From positions 3,286,001 through 3,350,000 of the forward strand of contig OZ257255.1 in NCBI GenBank assembly GCA_965279655.1: 64,000 nucleotides of DNA. Reading direction: 5' to 3'. This DNA is from SCTM01 sp965279655. GTDB lineage: Bacteria; Pseudomonadota; Alphaproteobacteria; Rhodospirillales; Rhodospirillaceae. A program made the position numbers and the translations under genes. Under the pieces are notes generated by a model. It was not told the DNA's origin. It saw only the letters and a list, made by a program, of their open reading frames with translations, and made no database searches. Position 1 is the first letter of the stretch, and the number at the start of each line of letters is the position of its first letter. Below, piece after piece: positions 1 to 7,643 of this stretch.

Positions 1-522
1 CAGGCCATCGTGGTGCTGTCCGCCGGTGCATCGCCGGGCGCGGTGGAATACGGCGGCGTGCGGCTGGATGAGTATTCGTTGGTGCGCATTCGCTATGCCG
101 CGCATCTCCATCGCCTGCTCAATCTGCCGATCCTGGCGAGCGGCGGCCCGGTGCGGGACACCAACACCACCTATTCCGCGACGATGAAGGCGGCACTGGA
201 GCAGGACTTCGGCGTACCGGTGCAGTGGATCGAGGAGAAATCCCGCGATACCCGCGAGAACGCATCGGAAAGTGCCGCGATCCTGAAAGCCGCAGGCGTG
301 CAGAAGATCGTGCTGGTGACCCATGCGTCGCACATGCCGCGCTCCACGGCCCTGTTCCGGGCCACGGGACTTGTGGTGATTCCGGCGGGAACCGACTTCA
401 CCCGCGCGGCCGACAACATCCCGCGCGACTTGGTGCCGCGGATGTCCGCCCTGTCCACCACCTACATGGCGTTCTACGAGTGGCTGGGCCAAGTCTGGTA
501 CGCCGTCCGCCCGGCACCATAG
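1..522 (+). CDS. DUF218 / YdcF-ElyC family protein, 5' truncated
   Basis: The reading frame is open from base 1, so the gene begins left of the window and only the last 173 residues are seen. The GTG at base 10 lies inside the beta-strand that normally opens the domain (AIVVLSAG), so it is not the start. The rest fits the DUF218 fold: a Rossmann-like VVLSAG segment, LPILASGG, EEKSRDTRENA and KIVLVTHASHMPRS, the last two holding the conserved polar residues of the family. Family members are membrane-anchored proteins linked to envelope polysaccharide or peptidoglycan precursor metabolism, but the reaction is unknown. The missing N-terminus probably holds membrane helices. Family assignment is firm; function is not. 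Confidence 0.8.
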   Translation, partial: QAIVVLSAGASPGAVEYGGVRLDEYSLVRIRYAAHLHRLLNLPILASGGPVRDTNTTYSATMKAALEQDFGVPVQWIEEKSRDTRENASESAAILKAAGVQKIVLVTHASHMPRSTALFRATGLVVIPAGTDFTRAADNIPRDLVPRMSALSTTYMAFYEWLGQVWYAVRPAP

Positions 523-630
523 TTCCAGAAGCTTATAAGACGGAACCGGCGGGCCATCCGTGCCCTTCAGACGTTATACTGTTGCGGGTGGCACGAACGG
601 CCCGCGCCCTTGACGCGTCCGGAGACTGCC

Positions 631-1614
631 ATGACCTCTCTTCCCCGCCGTTCCGTACTTCTGGGCGCCAGCGCCGCGGGTCTGGCCGCCTGCGCGCCGC
701 AAACGCGCCAGCTTGAGGCACAGCCCAGCCTGTGGGTGCCGCGTATCGCGCCCGACCGCGAAGACTTCGCGATCATGCCCGGCGGCAAGATCTGGTATCG
801 CGCCACGGGATCGGGCAACGGGCTTCCGGTGATCGTGGTGCACGGCGGGCCCGCCGCCACAAGCCGGGCGATGTTCCCGTTCGGCGCCCTGGCGGATGAA
901 CGGGTGGTGGTGTTCTACGACGCGCTCGGCTGCGGCAAGTCCGATGCGCCGGACGCGCCGGATCATTACTCCCTCGATCGCGCCCGCGACGATCTCGAAG
1001 CCCTGCAGACCAAGCTCAGCTTGCCGCGCGTGATCCTGATCGGCCACGGCACCGGCGGCTGGACCGTGCTCAATCACACCCTGCGCAATCCGACCCGCGT
1101 CGCTGGCGTGGTGTTATGCGGCAGCAGTCCGGCGGCGTCCGTGCAACAGGCTTCCGAAGCCGCGAACCTGGCGGCGCTGGATGGGATCGACGCCCGCGCG
1201 GTGCGCGAAGGCCTTGTCGGCACGCCGGAGCGCATGGCGGCGCTGAACGCTTACTTCAAGGCCCACATGTGCCGCTTGCCGGAGCCGCCGGATTGGCTGG
1301 CGCCATTGGAGCAGGAGACGATGAACAACCGCGCGCATCGCGCGATGGTCGGATCGGACCGGTTTCAAGTGCAAGGATCGTGGGCGACCTTCGACGTGCG
1401 GCGGCGCTTACGCGAGATCGCGGTGCCGGTGATGGTCACCTGCGGCGCGCACGACATCAACGGCCCGTCGGTCGCACGCGCGATGGCGCACGGCATTCCG
1501 AAGCCGCAGCTGAAAATCTTCGCCGGATTGTCGCATCACGCGCAGATCGAAGACCCGGCGTTGGTGACAGGAACGGTGCGCACGTTCCTGCGGCGGTTGG
1601 ATCCGCTCACCTAA
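631..1614 (+). CDS. Exported alpha/beta hydrolase-like protein with altered nucleophile
   Basis: A 327-residue alpha/beta hydrolase of the proline-iminopeptidase-like group. ATG 631 is preferred over TTG 610 because it starts a signal with a twin arginine (LPRRSVLLG) ending in a lipobox-like LAAC, so the product is probably a Tat-exported lipoprotein. The oxyanion segment HGGPAAT and the strand-loop LGCGKSDAP are typical. The nucleophile elbow reads GHGTGG, placing Gly (about residue 140) where the family has the catalytic Ser. The acid region (CGAHDIN) and a histidine pair (LSHHAQ) remain. It may be a non-catalytic binding protein or use another residue. It is transcribed alone and ends 6 bp from the convergent neighbour. 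Confidence 0.8.
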   Translation: MTSLPRRSVLLGASAAGLAACAPQTRQLEAQPSLWVPRIAPDREDFAIMPGGKIWYRATGSGNGLPVIVVHGGPAATSRAMFPFGALADERVVVFYDALGCGKSDAPDAPDHYSLDRARDDLEALQTKLSLPRVILIGHGTGGWTVLNHTLRNPTRVAGVVLCGSSPAASVQQASEAANLAALDGIDARAVREGLVGTPERMAALNAYFKAHMCRLPEPPDWLAPLEQETMNNRAHRAMVGSDRFQVQGSWATFDVRRRLREIAVPVMVTCGAHDINGPSVARAMAHGIPKPQLKIFAGLSHHAQIEDPALVTGTVRTFLRRLDPLT

Positions 1615-1620
1615 AGTGAG
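1606..1620. terminator. Possible small hairpin between convergent genes
   Basis: CTCAC and GTGAG face each other around a five-base loop, flanked by further pairing CCGCT/AGCGG. The hairpin spans the stop codon of the hydrolase gene and reaches the stop of the facing gene. There is no T-run, so intrinsic termination is uncertain; it is simply the only stem at this junction. Confidence 0.3.
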
Positions 1621-2067
1621 TTAGCGGCGGCGGCCGCTACCGCCCAAGGTCAGGCCGGCCACGAGGGCGGCCAGCAGGATCGGCAGCTTGTTCTCGCCCA
1701 ACAAGCGCTTGAGGTCCGAGTCGGGGCCGTTGCCGAGCAGGTCGGCGATCGCTTCCAACGGATCGTGGTCGGCCTTTTTCTCATGGTCACGGCCTTCGGT
1801 GATCCGCGCCCGCGCCATCAACCACATGATCGCGGACAGAATGAAGAAGCATGCACCGGCGATCAGCGCGGCGCTGACCGCGCCCACCAGCGGAACAAGG
1901 GCGATCCACGCCGCGGTGATCAGACAGCCGAAGCCGATGACAAGCGCCATGACCGCGCCTACGGTGAACAGGGCCGTGGTCGTGATGCGGCTCGCGCCGG
2001 CGCTCAAGCGCTCGGCGGGCCGCAACACGTTCAGGGCCAAGAGGGCGAGGCGGAGCATGCCTTCCAT
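1621..2067 (-). CDS. Phage-holin-family-like small membrane protein
   Basis: 148 residues from the ATG at 2067, which lies 10 bp after the stop of the upstream gene. Longer reading to 2265 only overlaps that gene. Two adjacent hydrophobic helices (ALFTVGAVMALVIGFGCLI and ALVPLVGAVSAALIAGACF regions), a charged middle (HEKKADHD) and a third hydrophobic stretch near the C-terminus (LPILLAALVAGLTLGG) match the YqjE/DUF1469-type holin superfamily proteins usually paired with DUF883 proteins. The pair is thought to be membrane and stress related; no enzymatic role is known. It is co-transcribed with the DUF883 gene. The name holin here does not imply phage origin. Confidence 0.65.
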   Translation of the reverse strand: MEGMLRLALLALNVLRPAERLSAGASRITTTALFTVGAVMALVIGFGCLITAAWIALVPLVGAVSAALIAGACFFILSAIMWLMARARITEGRDHEKKADHDPLEAIADLLGNGPDSDLKRLLGENKLPILLAALVAGLTLGGSGRRR

Positions 2068-2077
2068 GGGATGATCT

Positions 2078-2362
2078 CTAGCGGGTGACGCGGCTGACGA
2101 TGTAGCCGACGCAGAACGCGAGCAGCACCGAGGTGATCGGCTGTTCCTCGACCTTCGCGCCCAGGGCCTCGGTCGCCTTCGCGCCGCGGTCGGCGACTTC
2201 GCGGTAGAGGGCACTCGCCTCATCGCCGAGTTGCTGTGCGATGCCCGAGACCGCGCCCTTCGCATCGCGCAGGTCCGCCACAGCGTTGGCGAGATCGCGC
2301 TTGAGCGCCGCCAGGTCTTCCTTGATCGCGTCGATGTCTTTTTGCGTGAGTGTCTCAGCCAT
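2078..2362 (-). CDS. DUF883 (ElaB/YqjD-like) membrane-anchored protein
   Basis: 94 residues. The N-terminal two thirds are amphipathic and heptad-like (KEDLAALKRDLANAVADLRDAK), then a short helix closes with PITSVLLAFCVGYIVSRVTR, a C-terminal transmembrane anchor with a glycine-rich GYIVSR end typical of DUF883. E. coli homologues YqjD/ElaB are stationary-phase inner-membrane proteins that bind ribosomes; extension of that role to this protein is inference. A GGAGGG ribosome site lies about 8 bases before the ATG. First gene of a two-gene operon with the membrane protein at 1621-2067. Confidence 0.75.
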   Translation of the reverse strand: MAETLTQKDIDAIKEDLAALKRDLANAVADLRDAKGAVSGIAQQLGDEASALYREVADRGAKATEALGAKVEEQPITSVLLAFCVGYIVSRVTR

Positions 2363-2519
2363 GTCGGGCCCTCCTGGAGTTTCGGAACGCAGCGGCGGAA
2401 CCTGGACGCACCTAAGGGTGCGCGCTACCGGGCCGCCACCGTCGGCGAATAGAACCGCCTAGGACGGGTAGTTGTTCCCCGGATTACACGCTCTTTCGGG
2501 CAGAGTCACGCTTTGGGGC

Positions 2520-3641
2520 TTAGGAAGCACGCTTGCGCGGGGACAGGGGCGTGGATTCGCTCTCCGAGTCGGGGATGACCTTGCCGCTCAGCCAGAAATT
2601 CACCGCCACGCGGGCGACCGCGAACGCGGGCACCGCGACGAACACCCCGAGCACCCCCATCAGCTTTCCGCCGATCAAGACGGCGAAGATGACGAGGACC
2701 GGCGGCAACTTGACCTGGTCGCCGACGATGCGCGGATAAGTGACGTTCTCAATAATTTCGACCACGAGGAACGTGAGCCCGATGCCGGCCATCTGCCAGC
2801 CGTCCCAGCCGGTTTGGCCCAAGGACACGCCCATGGTCAGCACAAGGCCGATCGCCGCGCCGACATAGGGCAGAAATTTGAGCGCGCCGGCGACAATACC
2901 GATGACGATGGCGTACTGCACGCCGGCGATCATCAAGCCGGCGGAATACAACACCGCGTCGATCGCACACACCCACGCCTGTCCGTGAAGGAATGCGGAG
3001 AGCACCTTGTGCATTTCATCGGCGAGTGCGCGCATATCGGCGCGGCGGCGCGCCGGTACGAGGCTGAAGGCGTGCGCGGTCATCGCCGGCCAATCCTTCA
3101 GCAGATAGAACATGATCATGGGGGACAGCAGCGCGAGCCCCAGGAAGCCGGCGAAGGCCACGCCGCCGGACAACACGCGCGCGGCGATCGGGCCGGCGAG
3201 CGTGCCGACCGGTTGCTCCGGTCGCTGGAACATGGCGGCGAGGCCATTGTTCTTCAACGACGGGAAGTAAGGCGAAAGGAACGCGTCGACCCGTGTGGCG
3301 AACGCCGTGGCGACACCCCGCAGGCTCTGGAACATCTCCTTCGCCTGATCATAAAGAAGCGGGCCGACCAACGACACGGCGCCCGCGACGATCACCACCA
3401 GCGCGGTGACGATCAATAAGGCAGCGAGCCACCGCGGCATTCCGCGGCGGGTGAGCCGCGCCGCCAGGGGATCGAAGGCATAGGCGAGAAAGAATGAGAT
3501 CAAGAACAGCGTGAAGATATCGCCGGCCAGCCAGACGAAACCAGCCAGCAGAATCGCGCCGGCGATCAGGAGCGGCGCGGCGAAGTTGTTCACGGTGAGC
3601 GCAGGTTCTGGGGCGGGTTTGTCTGTCACGGCATCACCCAA
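2520..3641 (-). CDS. AI-2E family transporter (first of three in the window)
   Basis: 373 residues with about eight hydrophobic segments in the AI-2E/PerM arrangement: a paired N-terminal hairpin, a long soluble loop (roughly residues 90-170), and a C-terminal block containing LKFLPYVGAAIGL and a PRIVGDQVKLPPVLVIFAVLIGG segment, both hallmark regions of the family. Family members include quorum-signal exporters and Na+/H+ antiporters, and most are of unknown substrate; none can be assigned here. The gene is monocistronic, with a 157-base gap to the stress pair downstream and 51 bases to the sensor kinase upstream. Confidence 0.85.
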   Translation of the reverse strand: MGDAVTDKPAPEPALTVNNFAAPLLIAGAILLAGFVWLAGDIFTLFLISFFLAYAFDPLAARLTRRGMPRWLAALLIVTALVVIVAGAVSLVGPLLYDQAKEMFQSLRGVATAFATRVDAFLSPYFPSLKNNGLAAMFQRPEQPVGTLAGPIAARVLSGGVAFAGFLGLALLSPMIMFYLLKDWPAMTAHAFSLVPARRRADMRALADEMHKVLSAFLHGQAWVCAIDAVLYSAGLMIAGVQYAIVIGIVAGALKFLPYVGAAIGLVLTMGVSLGQTGWDGWQMAGIGLTFLVVEIIENVTYPRIVGDQVKLPPVLVIFAVLIGGKLMGVLGVFVAVPAFAVARVAVNFWLSGKVIPDSESESTPLSPRKRAS

Positions 3642-3692
3642 ACGAACGGGACGGCCGAAGGGTCCACCAATAGGCGAATAAGTTATCGCACC

Positions 3693-5582
3693 CTAACCCG
3701 TGGCAGCGGCGACCTCGCCCATGAGTTCCTGCATGTGGCGCCCCAGTTCCGCGCGGCGATAAGGCTTGTTGAGCACCCGTGCCGCCGCCGGCAACGTGCC
3801 GTCTTCCGCCAGGGTCTCGAGGGCATAGCCGGAGGTGTAGAGCACCTTCAGCCGAGGCCGCTGTACCAGCGCCTGCTCCGCCAGCTGCCACCCGTTCACG
3901 CCGCCGGGCATGACAATGTCCGTGAAGAGGATGTCCGGGTTGAGGCCCTTGTCGAGATGGCCAAGGGCGTCGCGGCCGTCCACCGCGGCGATGACGCGAT
4001 ATCCCAAGCTTTCAAGGCAGGCGACCGCGTAGGAGCGCACGAAGGGGTCGTCCTCGGCGACGAGCACCAGCCCCGAACGCGCCGCGGCCGCCGCGCTGAC
4101 GGCCGGTGCGGCCGCGGCCTTTGCGGCCTCAGCCGCCGGCAAATAAAGGCGCACAACGTTGCCGGACCCCGGATGCGCCGTGTCGAGAAAGCCGTTGCTT
4201 GCCTCCACGAGACTCCGCGCCGCCTCCAGTCCTTCGTCGCCCGGCTTCGCAGCACCATTATCCGTGAACACAATGGCGACGAATTGGCGCGCATCGACGT
4301 TCGGATGCGCGGCTGCGAAGGTTTCATCTTCTGTCGCGCCGCTCGTGCTGACGGTCAGGCGCCCGCCCGCGGACATGGCGTTTTGCGCCCGCCGCACGGC
4401 GCCGATCACGCCCGTTTCGAACTGCACGGCGTCGACCAGCACGGCGTCGACCTCTTCCGACAACGAGAACCGCAATTCCACATCTTCGCGCAGCGTGCGG
4501 CGGAGAAGCTGGCGCATGGCGCGCAGGACCTGGTTGCAATCCACCCGCGCCGGCGTTGCAGTATTCTGGCGACTATAGGCGAGCAAACGTTGCGTCAGTT
4601 CCGCGGCGCGTTCCGCGGCGGATCGCACCGAGTCAGCGTGGCGCTTGAGATCGGGCCGGCTTTCCAAGGACGCGACCAGATCCTCCGCGCCGCCGAGAAC
4701 CACCGTCAGCAGATTGTTGAAGTCGTGCGCGATGCCGCCGGCGAGATCGCCCACGGCCTCGCCTTTGCGCGCCTGGACAAGTTGCGCCCGCAGACGCGCC
4801 GTCTCGCTGACGTCGCGAATGACGCCGACAAAGGTTGCCTCGCCGCCGACGGTCGCTTGGCCGAACGCGATCTCGATCGGAAAATGCGAGCCGTCGTCGC
4901 GCAGGCCGGCGACGGCCCGCGCGGCGCGTGCCGCGGGACCGCCCACGTGCACGTCGCGCAGATGGCGGTCGATGTGGTCGTGGAAGTCCGGCGCGATCAG
5001 GGTCTTGATGTTCTTGCCGATGACCGTGTCGGCGTTACGCGCGAACAGCTTCTCGAACGCGGCGTTGACGGATTGGATCGCGCCGCTTTCGGTCACGGTC
5101 AGCACCGCGTCGCTGACGGTGGCGACGAGCGTATCCACAAGCGAGCGGTGTTGCGCTTCGCGTGCCTGGAGCTGTTCCTTGGCCTCGATACGGCGGGAGA
5201 CATCGCGCAGGACCTGCACGAAGCCCATCAGACGCCCGTTCCCATCGCGCATCGGCGCGAGGCTGATCAGCGCGCGGAAGCGCGCGCCGTCCTTGCGCAC
5301 CCGATACGCGCTATCCTCGAATCGCCCCTTTTGGAGTGTGGCTTCGAGATCGCGCGCCGGCTTTCCGAGCGCCGCATCCTCCGGGGTGTAGAGCTGGGCG
5401 ACGGGCTGGCCGAGGATGTCGGCAGCCCCATAGCCCGTAATGTCTTCCGCATCGCCGTCCCAGCTGAGGACCTGTCCGCGGGGATCGAGCATGGCGACCG
5501 CGTAGTCGCGGATGGCCGCGAGCATCAGCGGCGGCGTTGGCGATGCATCGGAGAATTCGGGCGAGGCAGGCGCGTCAGACAC
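3693..5582 (-). CDS. PAS-PAS hybrid histidine kinase/receiver with degenerate ATPase domain
   Basis: 629 residues, GTG start. Order: PAS (about 20-130), PAS (about 145-265), dimerisation/phosphoacceptor helix with AGGIAHDFNNLL (His about 286), a remnant HATPase domain (about 375-485), Ala-rich linker, and a receiver (505-625) with intact acidic pocket (EDD at 510-512), phospho-acceptor Asp about 555 (FTDIVMPGG), Thr/Ser 583-584 and Lys 606. In the ATPase domain the N-box is VRRAQNAM instead of VNARDAM, the G1 box is FTDNGAAK, and the ATP lid with GTGLGL is missing. It may be phosphorylated by a partner kinase or act as a phosphatase. No transmembrane helix, so a cytosolic sensor. No partner regulator is adjacent. 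Confidence 0.85.
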   Translation of the reverse strand: MSDAPASPEFSDASPTPPLMLAAIRDYAVAMLDPRGQVLSWDGDAEDITGYGAADILGQPVAQLYTPEDAALGKPARDLEATLQKGRFEDSAYRVRKDGARFRALISLAPMRDGNGRLMGFVQVLRDVSRRIEAKEQLQAREAQHRSLVDTLVATVSDAVLTVTESGAIQSVNAAFEKLFARNADTVIGKNIKTLIAPDFHDHIDRHLRDVHVGGPAARAARAVAGLRDDGSHFPIEIAFGQATVGGEATFVGVIRDVSETARLRAQLVQARKGEAVGDLAGGIAHDFNNLLTVVLGGAEDLVASLESRPDLKRHADSVRSAAERAAELTQRLLAYSRQNTATPARVDCNQVLRAMRQLLRRTLREDVELRFSLSEEVDAVLVDAVQFETGVIGAVRRAQNAMSAGGRLTVSTSGATEDETFAAAHPNVDARQFVAIVFTDNGAAKPGDEGLEAARSLVEASNGFLDTAHPGSGNVVRLYLPAAEAAKAAAAPAVSAAAAARSGLVLVAEDDPFVRSYAVACLESLGYRVIAAVDGRDALGHLDKGLNPDILFTDIVMPGGVNGWQLAEQALVQRPRLKVLYTSGYALETLAEDGTLPAAARVLNKPYRRAELGRHMQELMGEVAAATG

Positions 5583-5720
5583 GTCGAAATCCTGAGCGAT
5601 TCGAGGGCGTTACCTGCTTCGCCCCGGGACGGCCCTGGGCGCGGCATGATGGAGCGGTGGTTGCGGCCCTAGCAAGACGAAAAGCCCCTCGCTTCGGTTG
5701 CGTTTTAACCTGAAATTCCC

Positions 5721-5749
5721 TTGACAGCTGGTGAGTGAACACTTACTTC
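5721..5749 (+). promoter_or_regulatory. tetR-RND operon promoter with embedded operator
   Basis: A consensus -35 TTGACA sits at 5721-5726. At 5731-5746 an inverted repeat GTGAGTG-AA-CACTTAC (6 of 7 pairs) fills the spacer and reaches a weak -10 (TACTTC, 5744-5749). Expected transcription start is about 5756, next to the ATG at 5758. This is the usual layout of a TetR autorepressor operator, and it makes the alternative GTG at 5731 (inside the operator) unlikely as the start. Confidence 0.6.
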
Positions 5750-5757
5750 CGCCGCCC

Positions 5758-6420
5758 ATGTCACAGCGCCTCCCCCCCGCGGCGCGTCGGGACTCAATCG
5801 TCGCCGCCGCCGTCCCCCTGTTCGCCCGTAAAGGATTCGCGGGCACGACCACGCGCGAGATCGCCGAAGTGGCGGGCGTGTCCGAGGCGCTGGTGTTCAA
5901 GCATTTCGCCACCAAGACCGCGTTGTATGACGCGATCCTTGAATCCTGCGAAGCGCCGGACCCGGAGCTCGAGCGCCTGGCGCACCTGCCGCCTTCGACC
6001 GGGACGCTGATCGAGATCGTGTGGGGCGTGACGTCGTATTTCGCGGCAATGCCGGACGAAGCCAGCCGGGCGCGGCATCGCCTCTTCCTGCGGAGCTTGC
6101 TGGAGGACGGTGAGTTCGCCCGCGTGGGCTTGCGCGCGTTCGCCGACTGCGTGTTGCCGGTGTTCGGCGCGTCGTTTGACGCCGCCCGAGCGAGCGGGGA
6201 CGTGGTGTCCACCACCACCGCCGAACAGGCCTTCTGGGTGATGGCGCAGATGCAACTGATGATCGGCTCGCTTGCGCTCACCGGTGTCGGTGATGAAATG
6301 GCGGCGACACTGGATTCCAACGTGCACGCCATGTTGCGTGCGATCGGCCTGCGCGACGAACTGATCGCGCGCGCGCCTGAACAGCCGGCGGCACGCATGC
6401 CCGCCGTCGCTGCCGAGTGA
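5758..6420 (+). CDS. TetR family repressor of the adjacent RND pump
   Basis: 220 residues from ATG 5758. The N-terminal helix-turn-helix is clear: SIVAAAVPLFARKGFAGTTTREIAEVAGVSEALVFKHF in split form, with the TTTREIA..AGVSEALVFKHF recognition region. The ligand-binding half (about 75-200) is helical and unspecific. It starts the tetR-adaptor-permease operon; the adaptor ATG is 16 bases after its stop. It should repress the operon by binding the inverted repeat in the promoter and be released by a pump substrate. No Shine-Dalgarno sequence precedes the ATG and the predicted transcript starts at or next to it, so translation may be leaderless. Confidence 0.88.
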   Translation: MSQRLPPAARRDSIVAAAVPLFARKGFAGTTTREIAEVAGVSEALVFKHFATKTALYDAILESCEAPDPELERLAHLPPSTGTLIEIVWGVTSYFAAMPDEASRARHRLFLRSLLEDGEFARVGLRAFADCVLPVFGASFDAARASGDVVSTTTAEQAFWVMAQMQLMIGSLALTGVGDEMAATLDSNVHAMLRAIGLRDELIARAPEQPAARMPAVAAE

Positions 6421-6436
6421 TTCAAGGGACTTGCAG

Positions 6437-7627
6437 ATGAATTATCAGGACCATCAGACCCCGAGCTCCACCGCAACGCCGCCGCGCACGCTGACGCCCG
6501 GCCAGCGCCGCAAGGTGCTCATCATCACTGCTTCCGCCGTGGGAGCGGTGCTCGCTCTGCTGGTCGGGTGGAATCTCTTCACCGGCATCATGATGAAGCA
6601 GTTCTTCGCGAACAATAAGCCGCCGCCGCTGGCGGTGAGCACGGAAGTGGTGCAGCCGAGCAGTATCGAGCAGTCCATGACGGCGATCGGTTCGGTCGCG
6701 GCCGTGCATCAGGTCGTGATCTCGGCGGAAGTCGGCGGCCAGGTTTCGCAGATCGTGTTCCAAGCGGGGACCGCGGTGAAGAAGGGCGACCTTCTGGTCC
6801 GCATGAACGACGCGCCGGAACAGGCCGACCTCGCCTCCGCCCGCGCCCAGCAAAAGCTCGCCAAGGTCGCGCTGGAACGTTCCACTCAGTTGAAGGCCAA
6901 AGGCTTCGTCGCCCAGTCCCAGTTGGATCAGGCGCAGAGCCAGTATGACGCCGCGTCGGCGACGATCGCGCGCGCCAGCGCCCTCATCGCCCAGAAGCAG
7001 ATCCGCGCGCCGTTCGACGGCACGCTCGGCGTGCGGCAGATCGAAGTCGGCCAGTACCTCGAGCCGGGCAAGGCGATGGTGGTGCTGACGGACACATCGT
7101 TCTTGTATGTCGATTTCACGATGCCCGAACAGGCGCGCCCGCAGCTCAGGATGGAGCAGGACCTGAGCATCACGGTCGATGCCTATCCCGGCGAAACGTT
7201 TCAGGGACGCATCTACGTGCTCGACCCGCAGATCACGACCGATACGCGCACCGTCAAGCTGCAGGCGGTCGTGCAGAACCGCGACAACAAGCTCATGCCC
7301 GGCATGTTCGCCAATGTGAAGATCGCGCTTCCGGCGCGCGCCGACATGCTCACCGTCGCCGAGATCGCGCTCGACCACACGATCTACGGCGATTCCGTCT
7401 ACGTCGTGCGCCCGGGCGATGCCGGTGCCGACGGCAAGCCCACGCTGAAGGCGGTCCGCACGCCCGTGGTGGCGGGCCAGCATGTTGGTGACCGGGTCGT
7501 GGTGACCGGCCTGAAAGCCGGCGACCGCGTCGTCACGGCAGGCCAGTCCAAATTGTTTGAAGGGGCCGCCGTGACCTTGAGCACCGATCCGGTCCTGAAG
7601 ACGCCAGCCGCGATCCCGCGCGAATAA
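6437..7627 (+). CDS. RND efflux periplasmic adaptor subunit (HlyD/MFP family)
   Basis: 396 residues from ATG 6437, with AAGGGA seven bases upstream; the in-frame TTG at 6431 is not needed. One N-terminal membrane anchor (about 24-46) is followed by the standard adaptor path: lipoyl half (VISAEVGGQVSQIVFQAGTAVKKGD), a helical hairpin (about 115-180), the second lipoyl half (IRAPFDGTLGVRQIEVGQYLEPG) and beta-barrel and membrane-proximal domains. It links the inner-membrane RND permease encoded next to an outer-membrane channel. No TolC-like gene is in the window, so the channel must be supplied from elsewhere. Second gene of the tetR-RND operon. Confidence 0.92.
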   Translation: MNYQDHQTPSSTATPPRTLTPGQRRKVLIITASAVGAVLALLVGWNLFTGIMMKQFFANNKPPPLAVSTEVVQPSSIEQSMTAIGSVAAVHQVVISAEVGGQVSQIVFQAGTAVKKGDLLVRMNDAPEQADLASARAQQKLAKVALERSTQLKAKGFVAQSQLDQAQSQYDAASATIARASALIAQKQIRAPFDGTLGVRQIEVGQYLEPGKAMVVLTDTSFLYVDFTMPEQARPQLRMEQDLSITVDAYPGETFQGRIYVLDPQITTDTRTVKLQAVVQNRDNKLMPGMFANVKIALPARADMLTVAEIALDHTIYGDSVYVVRPGDAGADGKPTLKAVRTPVVAGQHVGDRVVVTGLKAGDRVVTAGQSKLFEGAAVTLSTDPVLKTPAAIPRE

Positions 7628-7643
7628 GAACGCGAGAACGACT

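Noticed and set aside
1621..2067. Phage remnant because of a holin-family match
   Set aside because: The protein pairs with a DUF883 gene in a usual chromosomal stress operon and no phage genes are near.
3735..5672. Long open frame antisense to the hybrid kinase (645 codons)
   Set aside because: It lies entirely opposite a gene with clear PAS, His and receiver motifs; its translation is Arg/Ala/His-rich with no motifs, typical of high-GC antisense frames.
5731..5733. GTG as the start of the TetR gene
   Set aside because: It falls inside the operator and upstream of the predicted transcription start; ATG 5758 begins the conserved helix-turn-helix protein.
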